From: Tubiluchus corallicola
Lineage: Eukaryota; Priapulida; Priapulimorpha; Priapulimorphida; Tubiluchidae
Reading direction: 5' to 3'
Assembly: GCA_030141605.1 (NCBI GenBank)
Contig: JAQGDQ010000849.1
Span: forward strand, 12,501 to 76,500
Length of the DNA: 64,000 nt
The notes under the pieces were generated by a model. The model was given only the letters and a program-made list of their open reading frames with translations, was not told the DNA's origin and searched no databases. Position 1 is the first letter of the stretch; each line of letters begins with the position of its first letter. This document shows, piece after piece, positions 1 to 11,353 of this stretch. Position numbers and translations under genes: made by a program.

Positions 1-672
1 GTTTGAAAATTATTAATTACTTAAAATGTTTTCATGAAATGGTAAAATGTCATTGACTCTCCCTCCAGGGTGCACCACTTACTAACCATAAAGCATATTT
101 TTAATCTTATCGACAAGATCAGTAATTTCAAATTTTACTTAGTTAGTGACATGTGCGCTACGAATGCTCTAATCATTTTTTCAAACTTTACTCAATGTTT
201 TCTAAACTGGTTTCAATCGATTTATTGTCAAAATGGCTGCGTCTAACGGTCATCGCGGGAGTTTAAATTTACAGGTTTTATACAGCGTTACTGCCGAGGC
301 AAACCCTGTATGCAAAAAGGCAGTATGTAAGCGGTATAAAATTTGAAGATGAGTTTTTAAGCTTTATGTAAGTGGAGGGTTTTCTTGTACTTTACGTAAA
401 AGCAAGTGAACTTATAAACGCTGTACATTCTGGTAGAATATTTCATTTATAATTCAGATTAAAATCAACTCTTTACCCGCTGCTGTTTATTTTGCCAAAG
501 AGTAGCGATGTTGAGTGTTTTTTGAAATTGTGTTTTTTGAAGTAATTAAAGTGTCTCACTACCTCTGACATTCCATTTCTCATTTGTCCTATTCTGAAAG
601 CAATGCTCTTACAGTTTTCAAAATTTAAATTTTTAATTTTCATTTCCTTAATTTGTTTTTCTGATCTTTTAG
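1..672. other. Intron sequence at the window's left edge
   Basis: No coding sequence was recognised here. The first syntaxin exon seen begins at 673, so this stretch is most simply an intron; the N-terminal exons lie outside the window. It contains one copy of a dispersed repeat (about 130-275). Confidence 0.5.
130..275 (+). repeat. Dispersed repeat, copy 1
   Basis: This stretch matches 9145-9275 in the same orientation. Shared blocks include GCTCTAATCATTTTTTCAAA (GCTCTGATTATTTTTTCAAA in the other copy) and CTAACGGTCATCGCGGGAG. The family was not identified, and no terminal inverted repeats or target duplications were seen. Confidence 0.6.
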
Positions 673-746
673 TTATCGAACAAAATATAGAACAAGAAGA
701 ACATTCTAATAAATCATCGGCTGATCTTAGGATACGTAAAACCCAG
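673..746 (+). CDS. STX1: Syntaxin 1, internal exon (end of Habc/linker)
   Basis: A 74-nt exon sits between a CTTTTAG acceptor and an AG|GTGAGG donor. It is entered in phase 2 (two bases finish a codon) and encodes [20 protein letters not shown] followed by RKTQ. This is the very conserved block of plasma-membrane syntaxins around the end of the Habc bundle and the linker. Syntaxin 1 is the Q-SNARE on the presynaptic plasma membrane that assembles with SNAP-25 and synaptobrevin for vesicle fusion; Habc folds back on the SNARE helix to close the protein and binds Munc18. Exon length and phase are compatible with all following exons, so the gene looks intact. Earlier exons, including the start codon, lie outside the window. 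Confidence 0.93.
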
Positions 747-1094
747 GTGAGGACTTTGCGTTAAAGACATACAAACTATTATTTTTTAGCAAATTATTTT
801 AGCAGACGACAGCACACAAACATTGTAAACAGTGCTGTGTATAGTTCATTATCGTACAACACGTAGTAGTGGTGACATCTGTTGACGAGAATGGGATGTG
901 GTGTAAGCTTGTGCCCTTGTAAGCGTGAGTATTTTTTGTCTCATCACTTTTGTAGTAGTAACACTTGGACACGTAAGTTTATTATTCTATTTTGTGCGGT
1001 GCAAATGCTTGTATAAATTCTTATATTCTAGTACAAGTTTTTAATAATCGTTGGATTATTTTGCAGTTGCTTAAGTGCTATTTACAGCAGGTTC

Positions 1095-1300
1095 TCAATA
1101 CATGTATATATAGGTAGCTAGGCAGCCCTATGTAGCATTCAAAACATGTTAATATAGGTTAGTTAGGCAGCCTTATGTAGTATTCAATACATGTATATAT
1201 ATATATATATATATAGGTAAGTAGGCAGCCCTGTGTAGCACTCAAAACATGTATATATAGCTAGCTAGGCAGCCCTATGCAGCATTCAATACACGAAAAT
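1095..1300 (+). repeat. Tandem repeat, about 60-70-bp units, with TA microsatellite
   Basis: Three to four imperfect units share TAGGCAGCCCTATGTAGCAT and ACATGTATATATAG. One unit is expanded by a (TA)n tract near 1195-1215. The array is intronic. Confidence 0.7.
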
Positions 1301-1648
1301 GGTCTCCGGAAACTTGAAAACTCGCTATAAGTACCTAGGCAACGGCAGTTTCCCGTCTGCGTATTGCTGCGTGATGCGTATTCGGACGATAGCGATCACA
1401 TTTGAATGAATACGGATCACTCATTACGCACTATGGATTGCACATTACATACACATGGAAACACTTCTACGTGTCTAACTACAAACTGTTGTGTACGCAT
1501 TACGCATCACATACACATGGAGTTGGATAGCAGAAATTTACTCACAGCAGGCAGTAAAATTGACTTTAGAGATTTGCCTGGTTTTGATTTTCCTTCTTTG
1601 TTTCCGCATGTTCTCTTTTAGCTATTGAAACGTTTTTTTCATTTTCAG

Positions 1649-1757
1649 CATTCCACTTTATCTAGGAAGTTTGTCGAAGTTATGAGTGATTATAATGCAA
1701 CGCAAACCGACTATAGGGAGCGTTGCAAAGGTCGTATACAGCGACAACTAGAAATAA
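1649..1757 (+). CDS. STX1: Syntaxin 1, internal exon (linker)
   Basis: A 109-nt exon lies between acceptor CATTTTCAG and donor A|GTAAGT. It is entered in phase 0 and left after the first base of a codon. It encodes [20 protein letters not shown], continuing [16 protein letters not shown], which is the diagnostic linker segment of the syntaxin 1-4 subfamily. The trailing A combines with CT at the next exon to give Thr, as in animal syntaxin 1. Together with its neighbours this exon bridges the Habc bundle and the SNARE motif and takes part in the closed conformation. Confidence 0.95.
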
Positions 1758-2768
1758 GTAAGTATTTTTTTGTACAATCTGCCACAGGTGGGTCCAGCGC
1801 TCTGGAAAAGGATTTTGTTTTGTTGTTAATAGAACAAGAATGGACCTAATTTCTTGAACAGAACCCCAGGGCTCCCGCCAAATAATACTTTAGTCTATGT
1901 TAGTGTTTGTAAACATCTTGTGACCATTTCAGTGGCGACTCGTAGCTAAAGTTACTGGGTTGCTGCTTCAAAACCGTTGTATTAATACTGAGATATTTGA
2001 ATGTCACATGTTGAACGGCCTCTTTGCTTAACTGCAACTTTCTCACGGAGAGACAACTGTGAATCATTAAGCTGTTGTAGTTCACTTAACAGTCACAGAA
2101 CTTCTTGGGAGTGCAAAGAGACCATGAGCAAATTATTTAATTTTTAAGAACAACACACGCTGAATTAAAATCTAATTCTACACTTCATCACATTCAAGAA
2201 TATGTCGGCACATGGTTTTTAAGCACGTGATAACTGACAACACACACTGCAGGAGCGACAGTTCTTTTTCTGTCTAGCGTGCAGCATCTTCACTCAAACA
2301 TGGATGCATGGCCACATGTGCACAGCAGGCAAACGCCACGTGCTGGAGTTGTGAAGTGCACAGTTTCGTCACGTGCTCTGGTTCCGTACACGTATAAAGA
2401 AATTAAAGAAAAAGTGCTCATATAAATATCATTGATAATATCGAGTGAAAATAGGGGGTGCTGCAGTTCCACAGTACCAATACACAAGCCACCACTAGAC
2501 AGTTTAGACAACAAAGATAAAGACAAAATTTACTTACCGTCGCCTGCTTAACAGACATTAGGACTAACGGTTATTTACTGACTTACACTGACGGACGCAA
2601 CTCACAAATAATGAATAAAACACGTAGGGCATATGCCCTGGCATTGGCAGCCACTAGAATTGAACTCAGGAATGCATGGTTACAGTCTGAAAACTAGTAC
2701 ACTTGGCCTTCCTACCCAGGGCATGTTTAAGCCTACTTGTATATATTAGAATAGCAGGTGTTTTCATA
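1758..2768. other. Intron, no element recognised
   Basis: This is AT-rich intronic DNA after the donor at 1758. No coding similarity, long repeat or terminal inverted repeat was noticed. Confidence 0.4.
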
Positions 2769-3199
2769 TACAGTGTTCCCTCACTTATCGCAGGTGTTCC
2801 GTTCCAGGCCCACCCGCGATAAGTGAATTTCCCCGAAGTAGGGACACTGTACTTATTTGCGAGCGCAAGTACTACATTTCGTTTTTGGTGAGTATTCATC
2901 CGCCGGATAAATACACTATTTACTGTAAATGATAATTTTTTATAATTTATAATATTCTTTTAATGTTAGAATTAATATTTTTAATTTATTTTTATACATT
3001 TTGTTATTTTTTATATGATTTTTTTTATTATACATTACTGTACAATACGTACTACGCATGTGCAAAAATACTTTAGACGGAGTGCCGCAAAAACACGTGA
3101 AACAGCGAAAATACCGCGATAAATATTTTACATTTTGAAAACCCGCAAAACAGCGAGTCCACGATAAACGAACTAATGAAGTAGCGAAGGAACAGTTTA
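2769..3199. mobile_element. Tigger/pogo-like MITE, copy 1 (internally deleted)
   Basis: The left end reads TA-CAGTGTTCCCTCACTTATC. Next come CCCGCGATAAGTGAATTTCC and a right end with GTAGCGAAGGAACAG near 3181-3195. Ends with 'CAGT..CCCTCGCT..TCGCGG' and a TA target are typical of the pogo/Tigger branch of Tc1/mariner. The copy at 8173-8837 is about 230 bp longer and shares the interior, including CATCCGCCGGATAAATACAC (variant in copy 2). There is no transposase frame, and the right terminus is degraded. Confidence 0.8.
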
Positions 3200-3530
3200 T
3201 ATCTAAGTGGGCCTAATGACACTGGTGAATGTATTATGTTGCATCTATACTGGTTTTCTGCATCGTAGTTTGAGCATTCCAAGCACGTTGCTCTACTCCT
3301 TGACGGATTTGTTATTTATCGTGAAAGCTCAGCTATCTAGCAATCAGCAGCTTTTAACAACATAAATGCTCTCAACTTTTACTGAAAACTTTACTAACTT
3401 GTTGATGAAATTGTAAAAATGGCTGCATAATATTTAACATTTTTACTTGGACGATAGTAGGTAAGCATTACTTGTCCAATTTTTTCTCGTTTTGAAGAAG
3501 GTAAAATGGTAGCATCAGAGATTTTGCATG

Positions 3531-3930
3531 CAGGCCCGGATTATAACCTTTTGAGGCCCCTAGACTAATGAAATTGTGCCCCGCCTGTTGGAGCCACCCT
3601 CTAACTAGCCCGTGCCTGTAGTGATATATTTTAGCGAGATATACATAGCTAAACTTATTGCAAATTCTTTAAGTAAGCTAGATTAGCTATTGTTTGTTTA
3701 AAAAATATTCTTCCAGAAATACAACTATTTTACTATTTATTCCAAACTAAATTAGCGCAATACGTTCAGCACAACCGTTTCAGCACAACACATTTCAGGA
3801 CATGTTCAGCACAACTGTTTCAGCTCAGCCCAACACCTTCAGCACAAAACAAATTTTTTACCAAATGTTAACCAAAGCTTGAGGAGCCCTAGGCCGCAGC
3901 CTATACTAGCCTATAGGATAACCTGGCCCT
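3531..3930. mobile_element. hAT-like MITE
   Basis: The left end CAGGCCCGGATTATAACC and the right end GGATAACCTGGCCCT are inverted repeats of each other, and CAGGGC/CAGGCC-type ends are usual in hAT elements. There is no coding capacity. The right part (CCTAGGCCGCAGCCTATACT and neighbours) recurs three times in tandem at 26577-26745. A clean 8-bp target duplication was not found. Confidence 0.6.
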
Positions 3931-4277
3931 ACTTTCCGGCTACCAAAATTATCAATAGCAAGAATAATACTAGGGTTTCATAGACTCTAGAGAAATTTTC
4001 TGCGAACACTAGTTTTTTATTCTATTTTGAGAGTTACTGCAGCAGCGGACATGCATTGTAAAACCTCCGCGCTCTCTGCCTAACGAAGGTCGACATTGAT
4101 TACTGTTACCTGGTGAAGTACCTTGGTTGCTGCTTAGGCACAATGTAGTTTAACGAGTTACCTGTCAATATTGCCTAGAATGACATTGATTCTTGCTGAG
4201 CGCTCGCTCTTCAATGTTGCACATGTTTGCAGGGAGCAGTTATTGTGCAAATATCATGTTTTCTATGCATGTGCCAG

Positions 4278-4512
4278 TTATTCAATCAACGGTTTACAAA
4301 GCTGCTGTTTGCACAGGCACCAATTTAGCAAGATTATGGATAATTCCCAATGCACCTTTAAAAATATTTTTGGCTGTTATTTAGAATTATGCATGCCAAA
4401 GTACTAAATAACAGCCAAAAAGATTTTTAAAGGTACATTGGGAATTATCCTTAATCTTGTTAAATTGGTGCCTGTGCAAACAGCAGCTTTGTGAACTGTG
4501 ACTGAATAACTA
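4278..4512. repeat. Long near-perfect inverted repeat (foldback hairpin)
   Basis: A left arm at about 4278-4381 and a right arm at about 4408-4512 are reverse complements with few mismatches, around a loop of about 26 bp (TTAGAATTATGCATGC...). Paired blocks include TTTGCACAGGCACCAATTTA and its complement TAAATTGGTGCCTGTGCAAA. The right arm runs into the ATGTAT microsatellite. This could be a foldback transposon or the product of a palindromic duplication. Confidence 0.85.
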
Positions 4513-4533
4513 AAAAGGCATATAATATACGTA

Positions 4534-4713
<180 letters not shown>

Positions 4714-5934
4714 ATTACATGCCTTTTTTGATTGATATTTTGTGACAGAGTTCAATTCAATTTTTTATGTGCCGGTTAATGTAAGTGAAGATCCATTCAC
4801 ATTGAATTTTTGAAACTTGCATTTGGTTTCATGTTGTGCATCCGAAAATTTATATAGCTTAGAATTTTTAAAGAATTATTTTTGCTTTTCAAAATGATTT
4901 CGCAACATAATTTTAAAACAAACTGCAGTGTGTCGTGCAGTGAAGTACTTCCTGATAACTGCAATGTCTGCCGCTAAATGTTTTTGAAAATCATCGAATT
5001 CAAAGCTTCAATTTTCACTCAAATCAAAACTGTAAAAGCCTGTCTTTCGTTTGCGCTACAGTAAAACTAATCGAATTTTGAAATCTTATGAAAATTTTGT
5101 ATCACTGCTGAGAAACTTTACGTAATTTTCCTTCCTTCGGGAAGTTTTTCGCATTCAGGATTAAGCAGGTTTGCTCGTCATTAATGCAAGTAATGGTGTT
5201 CCCGTTGAGACACCAAGGGAAGATCATGCTTTGGCGAGCAGACGAATTTCCGGGAAAAATGATTAATAATTTACGGAATGGCACCACAGTTGCTAAGGCT
5301 TTGAAACGCAAGTGCATCCGAAAAAACGGACAAGTCGTGTAGTTGAAACAGTGGTTGTTTTTTAATCAGGAATAAATCCAGTCGCCTTGACCACTAGATT
5401 ACACAGGCATAGTGTGCTCGACATGCACTAAATACAAGTCCAACAGTCTTTTTGATGTAATTTATGATTTTTTATTGTCCAAAATGGGCAATCATCGTCT
5501 CATCCCAAAATCACTATCACATCATGACATATTTGACTGACTGACTGACTGACATATTATGAGCGACTCGACTTCGTTTTATCTGAAGCAAATAAAAAAA
5601 CATTTTCTGCTAATCCAATGTCAAAAGGATAATTGACTGCTATAATGAAAATGTGTAATAATTTTATGAAATATGAAGAAATCAAACTTAGGGTACATCT
5701 TTGCCGCATCTTACTAACTTGCTAAAGAGAACTCGACTGACAAAATTTTATTACTAAACTATATGACGTACTGAACAAAAATGACTTCTTTCCTATGCTG
5801 TCTGCAAATGAGGCCAATGGCCTATTTCCTGTCCTAGCTCACATGTCTCTCAACAGCCTAAATTTGCAAAAAACAAACACAAGGAGGCACCACGTGTTTA
5901 TATCTAAAACACATAGTAAAAATTTATTATACCT
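4714..5934. other. Intron, no element recognised
   Basis: The only structure noticed is a short (GACT)n run near 5533-5552. No coding similarity was seen. Confidence 0.4.
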
Positions 5935-6140
5935 TTTGGTGGAAATTGACAGTGCGCTGCTTTTCTTCAGCTAATCAATGATGTCATTGGTGTTCAAATA
6001 GGGAGCACAAAAACGTGAAATAATCGCTAGTTTAAAATGGTTTTACTAATTACACGAGGCTCTTATCATTAAATCCTTCTAACATTTTTTGCGTGCGTTG
6101 AAAAAGCCAAACTTCCTAGAAGGCTTGACATTTCCTTTAA
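5935..6140. mobile_element. TTAA-flanked MITE family C, 5'-truncated copy
   Basis: This matches the right half of 31501-32030: GGAAATTGACAGTG, then CATTGGTG, then CACGAGGCTCTTATCATTAA. It ends GACATTTCCTTTAA, where TTTCCT-TTAA is the shared terminal signature of families A-C. The left end is missing. Confidence 0.7.
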
Positions 6141-6268
6141 CCCGTTTGCAAAAATTCCGGCAAAAAACTCCTAGTTTTAAGCTTGTGTTGATTCATGGGT
6201 ACGTCTGTCATTACACGCACTCCCATTCAAGAGAGTTGTAATTTATTGTCCACTTCAGTATAAGTACG

Positions 6269-6655
6269 TTATCACATTGTAACTGTTATGCATGAAATCA
6301 GTTGTAATTACAATGATTGTAAAAGAACTGTATTAATATAGTTACTAACTGCATAATAGTTTATCAACAGGAAATATACGCTGCATGTATGCAGCATAAT
6401 TACATCATCGCATTGTAACTGCTATGCATCAAATCAGTTGTAATTACAATGATTGTAAAAGAACTATATTAATATAGTTACTAACTGCATAATAGTTTAT
6501 CAACAGGAAATATATGCAGCATATTTACATCATCACATTGTAACTGTTATGCATGAAATCAGTTGTAATTACAGTGATTGTAAAAGAACTATATTAATAT
6601 AGTTACTAACTGCATAATAGTTTATCAACCGGAAATATATGCTGCATGGTGGTGA
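6269..6655 (+). repeat. Tandem triplication, about 127-135-bp units
   Basis: Three units begin at about 6269, 6404 and 6531. Each contains ACATTGTAACTGTTATGCAT, CAGTTGTAATTACAATGATT and GCATAATAGTTTATCAACAG. The units differ at only a few positions, which suggests a fairly recent duplication within this intron. Confidence 0.9.
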
Positions 6656-6891
6656 AGAAGCAATAAAATAATAGAATAAGAAAGATAAAAAGAGAAAATA
6701 AATCAAATACAAAGGAGTTGTCTGTGTGACAGGGGCTGCCTTGCCATTACTATTGTATGTGGCTTCATCGGGACATTCTGTCACAATACAATTGTGCATA
6801 CTTTGGCGCCAATCCGCTTTCAGTGACTTATGGTTTATAAGTAATGAAATGAAGGTCTTTGACAGCTAACTCATTCATGAATATTTTTCAG

Positions 6892-6965
6892 CTGGTAAGA
6901 CGACCACGAATGAGGAATTAGAGGGCATGTTAGAGTCGGGAAATCCTGCAATATTTACCGAAGGG
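6892..6965 (+). CDS. STX1: Syntaxin 1, internal exon (linker to SNARE)
   Basis: A 74-nt exon lies between acceptor TTTTTCAG and donor GG|GTGAGT. Its first two bases complete a Thr codon with the previous exon. It then encodes [20 protein letters not shown] and FTEG. The [13 protein letters not shown] block immediately before the SNARE motif is shared by plasma-membrane syntaxins. The exon ends in phase 0 and joins directly to the SNARE exon at 11216. Confidence 0.94.
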
Positions 6966-7117
6966 GTGAGTAAATGATTAAAAGGGTAAGAAAGTACTCT
7001 TCGTTAATTCACCTGTATACTGTCTTATTGCATACAGAGCTTGCCTTAGCAGTAACGTTGGTTAAAACTTGTAAATTTAAACTCCTGCAGTGACTTAAGC
7101 ATGGCCATTTTCACGGG

Positions 7118-7352
7118 TGGTGTAGCTCAATGGTAGCGTGCTCGCTTTCCAACCGGGAGGTCATGAGTTCAACTCTCGGCCGAGTCATACCAAAGACTTG
7201 AAAAATGGTACCGCTGGTTCTTCGACCAAGCAACTGGGTTTATCAAAATAATGTGCGGGTAGTAATAATTGGGATCACCTTGGCAGTAACTATTGAGTTA
7301 CTTAAGGTGTTGTCCTTGGACTGCGTCCTAAATGAAATTATTCTGTTATTAT
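7118..7352 (+). mobile_element. tRNA-derived SINE, copy 1
   Basis: The head carries an A-box-like TAGCTCAATGGTAGCG and a B-box-like GAGTTCAACTC at tRNA spacing, which form an internal RNA polymerase III promoter. A tRNA-unrelated body follows, and the end is GGACTGCGTCCTAAATGAAA followed by a TTATTATTG-rich tail. A diverged second copy at 22318-22536 has the same layout (GGACTAGGACCTAAAGAAAT, then TTGTTGTTGT). Flanking duplications were not recognisable. Confidence 0.8.
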
Positions 7353-8172
7353 TGTAGCGGTAAGTCATTTGAAACAAGTTTAGATAAAATGTTTGAAAAA
7401 ATAATTACAGCATTCGCAGCACACTCTTCACTAATTAATAAGAAGCTTAAATTATCTCATCCTGTCAGTAAGATCAATAATATTCTTTTTGGTGAATCGG
7501 TGGTGCACACTGGGATAGCGCGATGCAGTGACATCTTACCAGTTGGCAGGAACATTTTAAATTACACTTAAATGTCTTTTCCAGTTACCGAAGTCGTATC
7601 TGGTGAGCGTAATGCTAAATAATACGATTTTGTACGGAATTATTTTAATATATTCTTTAAGAACCCCTTTTCTTCCCTTTTAATACAAAAATAACTTGTT
7701 ATCTGGACAGGTTGGGCAAGAATAGAAGGGCCGTGAATATTGTTTGTGTGACATCAGTTACAAATTTCCTGTCAGGCAAAGTTTGGCGACACATTTGTTC
7801 ATCTTAGTTCACACTCATCAAAGAAAATTTCGCTTTCGGCAGTGTGAATGTTTGTTTGGTTTGAAGAGTCGATTTGAATAATTTTGAAGCGGTTCTGCCG
7901 TGACATTCACAGGATGAATCTTCCTTCATTATTACGTGATTTTCCCCTGTTGCGTATTACGTTGCTGTGACAGGCGGCTTTACTAGCATTATTTATTATC
8001 CCAGCGGACAAGTGCGTGCTCGATTTTCATAAAATTGGAAAGACTGCTGGTCTTATCACTCGCAGAATTTATTAGAATGAGTTTCATAGCCTTCTACATA
8101 TTAATTAGATGCCTGCTATTATTTAGCTGTTTTGCTGGAATATTAGTTGACTTTATTTCCCCGCTTAGTGAG
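7353..8172. other. Intron, no element recognised
   Basis: AT-rich sequence between the SINE and the second Tigger-like MITE. No coding similarity or repeat pairing was noticed. Confidence 0.4.
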
Positions 8173-8837
8173 TACAGTGCTCCCTCGCTTATCGCGGGTG
8201 TTCCGTTCCAGGCCCACCCGCTATAAGTGAATTTCCGCGAAGTAGGGACGCTATACTTATTTTAGTAGTTGTACATTATTTTAAGTCTTTATAAACCCTC
8301 TCCACACTCTTATACATAACCCTTTCCCATTCCCTTAATAACTTTTCCCATACTGTACATGTACCTTTTTAAAAACTCTACTTAAATGTTCATAAAAATA
8401 TTCATTGCACGGTCCCTGAGCTAATCAGCGACTGGGATACTAATCGTGTGTTGTGTTACAATCTCACGTCGACAAGTAGTATCTCAAGCATGCGCAAGTA
8501 CTATATTTCATTTTTGGTGTGTGTTCATCCGCCGAATGAATACACTGTTTACTGTAAATGGAAATTCTTTATGATTTATAATATTCTTTTATGTTAGAAT
8601 TAATATTTTTAATATATTTTTATCCAGTTTGTGATTTTTTTTGCAAAATTCATCAAATCTATACATTACTGTACAAGACGTACTACGCATGTGCAAAAAT
8701 ACTTTAGACGGAGTACCGCAAAAACCCGGAAATCAGCGAAAATACCGCGATAAATATTTTACATTAATATTTTTGAAAACCCGCGAAACAGCAAGTCCGC
8801 GATAAAGGAACCCCGAAGTAGCGAGGGAAACACTGTA
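8173..8837. mobile_element. Tigger/pogo-like MITE, copy 2
   Basis: The element runs from CAGTGCTCCCTCGCTTATCG at 8175 to GTAGCGAGGGAAACACTG at 8835 and is bordered on both sides by TA, the Tc1/mariner target duplication. The ends are inverted repeats, with sub-terminal motifs such as CCCGCGAAACAGCAAGTCC. It has no transposase frame. It is longer than copy 1 (2769-3199), which lacks an interior segment. Confidence 0.85.
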
Positions 8838-9144
8838 ATGTCGTGAACTTGTACGTTTCACATTTTATGGTGCTCATATTTATATTCATCCTAAGAGTTG
8901 AGAAAAGCGCAATTTTAAAGTGTGTCCCAAGAAGCTTTCCATGAAAACTTATTTTACTTAGCATTACTCTTACCTGTGTAGAAGACTCATGTAATTGGAA
9001 AAGACAGTTCTTAATAAGTTAAAATATGCATCCCATGCGGTAAAAGGTGCCCCATCCCAGGTGGCACAGCACCCCATCCCAGCATGCATCATGATTCACT
9101 AAAAATCACATTATCAATCTTATTAAGAATATAAAGTAATTTTA

Positions 9145-9275
9145 ACTTTGGTTAGTTAGCATTGAGTGTGCTACGCATGCTCTGATTATTTTTTCAAAGT
9201 TTACGCATTGTTATCTAGACTTGTTTCAAACGAATTGTCGTTAAAACGGCTGCACCTAACGGTCATCGCGGGAGT
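9145..9275 (+). repeat. Dispersed repeat, copy 2
   Basis: Same family and orientation as 130-275. It contains CTAACGGTCATCGCGGGAG, and the two copies diverge mainly by substitutions. Confidence 0.6.
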
Positions 9276-9755
9276 TTAAATTTAATTTTGATTTCAATTT
9301 AATTTATTTATTTGCACATTTAAAAGTTTTATTACAACCTTGCTGCTAATATGAGTCCTGTGTGCAATACAACTGATATAACAAGATATTTCAAGATAAT
9401 TTTTTTTAAGCTTCATGGAAAGCATTTTTTGTGTTTTAAATAACAAGCCAAATTTACAGGTTAGAAGTTGAAAGACGAAGCGTTAGGCGATGTACAAATA
9501 TTTCTCATTTTTTACCCTGAAATTTCTTCATGTAGAACAGCTGCTTAGAAATTCGCTTTTTTCCTTGGACTTCTTACTTATGGAATTCTTTACCAGAGAC
9601 TTTTTCCCTTGCTAACTACAGTCTCACCAGTTTCAAGAAGAATGTTCCTCAGTCTCCCAGAATTCATTCTCTGGAACGCTTCATTTGAATGAATGTGGGT
9701 TGAAGACGAGCTGTATAATTTGTATACTGTACATTCAGCAGCTTGCTATAGGATG

Positions 9756-10339
9756 GAGTGTAAGAATTGTTGTTGTTGGCATCCTTCTGTCTTGGAAGAC
9801 AATGGAGTGTGCGCCAAGAGAGTCAGTTATTGATCACATTGATGGAATTGCAGCGTCGACTGTGGCTGAGCAGTCCAATCCTTGAACCACTGGAGTGGCC
9901 TCTCCAGGGCACATGCCTGGGCAAGGTGCATGGCGATCCTGAGTTGTCCAGACAACAGGAACCCCCTCTCTTCCTCCCTGGTGTTGTCCAAAGGAAAGTG
10001 GAGCAATACGTTTGGCACCAAGTTGGCTGCAGGAGCTGCCGGAGTCAGTGAGCATGCTTTACTGGTCCGCCTTCGGGGCTTCACTCCTGATTTGGAAGGT
10101 TTACTCCTCTACACATGGCCGTTGGGTCACTTGACCTCCTCCGCCCTCTAGCCGTTGGCTGCTTGTGCAGCTCCTCCACCTAGTGTCGAGATACAGTGTG
10201 GGTATCCCGCAAGCCTACAGCACCTGGTATTCCTAGGAGGTCACCCATCCAAGTACTAACGAGGCTCTACGTTGCTTAACTTCGTTGATCAGACGAGAAC
10301 CGGTATTTTCAACATGATATGGCCTTAGAGTGTAAGAAT
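9756..10339 (-). mobile_element. 5S rRNA-derived SINE (SINE3-type) with intact target duplications
   Basis: The minus-strand element starts with a nearly full-length 5S rRNA head (10329 down to 10212). It continues through a GC-richer unrelated body of about 440 bp and ends in AGAAGGATGCCAACAACAAC at about 9768. The perfect 12-bp direct repeat GAGTGTAAGAAT lies at 9756-9767 and 10328-10339, just outside the tail and overlapping the head border, as expected for target-primed retroposition. The 5S head supplies an internal pol III promoter. The two opposing open frames inside are by-products of its base composition. Whether the body contains a known SINE core domain was not determined. Confidence 0.9.
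10212..10329 (-). pseudogene. 5S rRNA-like sequence (head of the SINE)
   Basis: Read on the minus strand it contains CGGTTCTCGTCTGATCAACG, AAGTTAAGCAACGTAGAGCC, TTAGTACTTGGATGGGTGAC and AATACCAGGTGCTGTAGGCT, the conserved order of a eukaryotic 5S rRNA over about 118 nt. The start (CTAAGGCCATATCATGTTGA, then AAATACC) departs from functional 5S. No terminator follows the 3' end, which instead reads into the SINE body. It is therefore a SINE head rather than a working 5S gene. Confidence 0.88.
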
Positions 10340-10351
10340 AGGAGTCACTTT

Positions 10352-10944
10352 TTAAAGGAAAACCAGACCCAGTTTTAAAATGTAGGTCAAAACAATCTAG
10401 TCTTTAAAACATTGAAAGGAAACATACTATTTTTTCAAAAATGACTTACGTGAAAGAATTATTACCGCACAAAAATAATTTCACGTTCGTGCCACTAGTT
10501 CTTCGCTGTTGCCTGTATTTCACAATTTGCTAGTTAGAAGGGCACTAGTGCCTGCATTTCAGAAACGCATTATACAAAAACAGGTGCTGTACCTCTCAGT
10601 TCAGATGTACTCACTTGTAACGAACTACACGCGTTCGACAGCTCATGCGTGAGCACAGCAGTAAATTTTAATTTTTGTCTCAAAACTTGCCTAGTTTTAG
10701 TGCAACACACTGAATACCTTACAGTAGCACTGCACTTCTATTCTCGTTTTCACAAACACGTGATATACGCTCATGGAATATTTTTGCTGTTGAAAATTAT
10801 GTTAGTTTGTGATGTCATCAGTAGTTGGGCTCGTCCGCCGTCTATTATTTAATTATCAGAAATGCTTAAATGTGTTAAAAAGTATACTTTTTATCGGACT
10901 TAAAAATGGTGTAGCACATGAAAAATCATCCTGTGTTCCTTTAA
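10352..10944 (+). mobile_element. TTAA-flanked MITE family A, copy 1
   Basis: TTAA-AGGAAAACCAGACC at the left and CATCCTGTGTTCCT-TTAA at the right form short inverted ends with a TTAA target. The interior has no coding capacity. Diverged copies lie at 16911-17535, 23479-24041 and 47435-48056 (all in opposite orientation), with partial copies at 33873-34126 and 36676-36806. TTAA targets occur with piggyBac and Kolobok elements; the AGGAAA start fits Kolobok better, but this is inference. Confidence 0.82.
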
Positions 10945-11215
10945 AAGTTTTCGTAATCATTACCTGAGAAAATGCTGCTTACTCGTTTTTCATTTTCATT
11001 TTTTACATAATACTTAATAGTATTTTTCGTCAGTTAAAAAATACTGAAGGCACACCATCCATTCTTGTATATTATGATCTTTTTTTATTACCTGCAGACA
11101 CTTTCTGTTTCTCTTTCTGGAATTTTTTGAAATTCTCACGTGCTCTTACTGTATTATATAGTCACATCACTGTAAACCTTACTGCATTATATAGTCGCAT
11201 TACTGGGTTTTTCAG

Positions 11216-11353
11216 ATCATAATGGAAACGCAACAAGCGAAGCAAAGTCTAGCGGATATTGAAGCAAGACATAATGACATTATTAAACTTGAGACCAGCA
11301 TTAGAGAACTACATGATATGTTCATGGATATGGCTATGCTTGTAGAAAGTCAG
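11216..11353 (+). CDS. STX1: Syntaxin 1, exon for the N-terminal half of the SNARE helix
   Basis: A 138-nt exon of 46 whole codons lies between TTTTTCAG and CAG|GTGATT. It encodes [20 protein letters not shown], then [20 protein letters not shown], then MLVESQ. This is the first half of the t-SNARE coiled coil and ends at the zero-layer glutamine characteristic of Qa-SNAREs (the Q of VESQ). The helix packs with SNAP-25 and synaptobrevin to drive fusion. No disrupting change is visible. Confidence 0.96.

Noticed and set aside
1625..1849. 74-aa open frame on the + strand
   Set aside because: Only the part encoded by 1649-1757 is real (a syntaxin exon); the frame reads through the splice donor into the intron.
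9767..10151. Overlapping open frames of 60-95 codons on both strands
   Set aside because: They lie inside the 5S-derived SINE and result from its GC-richer body.
10212..10329. Functional 5S rRNA gene
   Set aside because: Altered 5' part, no terminator after the 3' end, and target duplications that frame a longer SINE.
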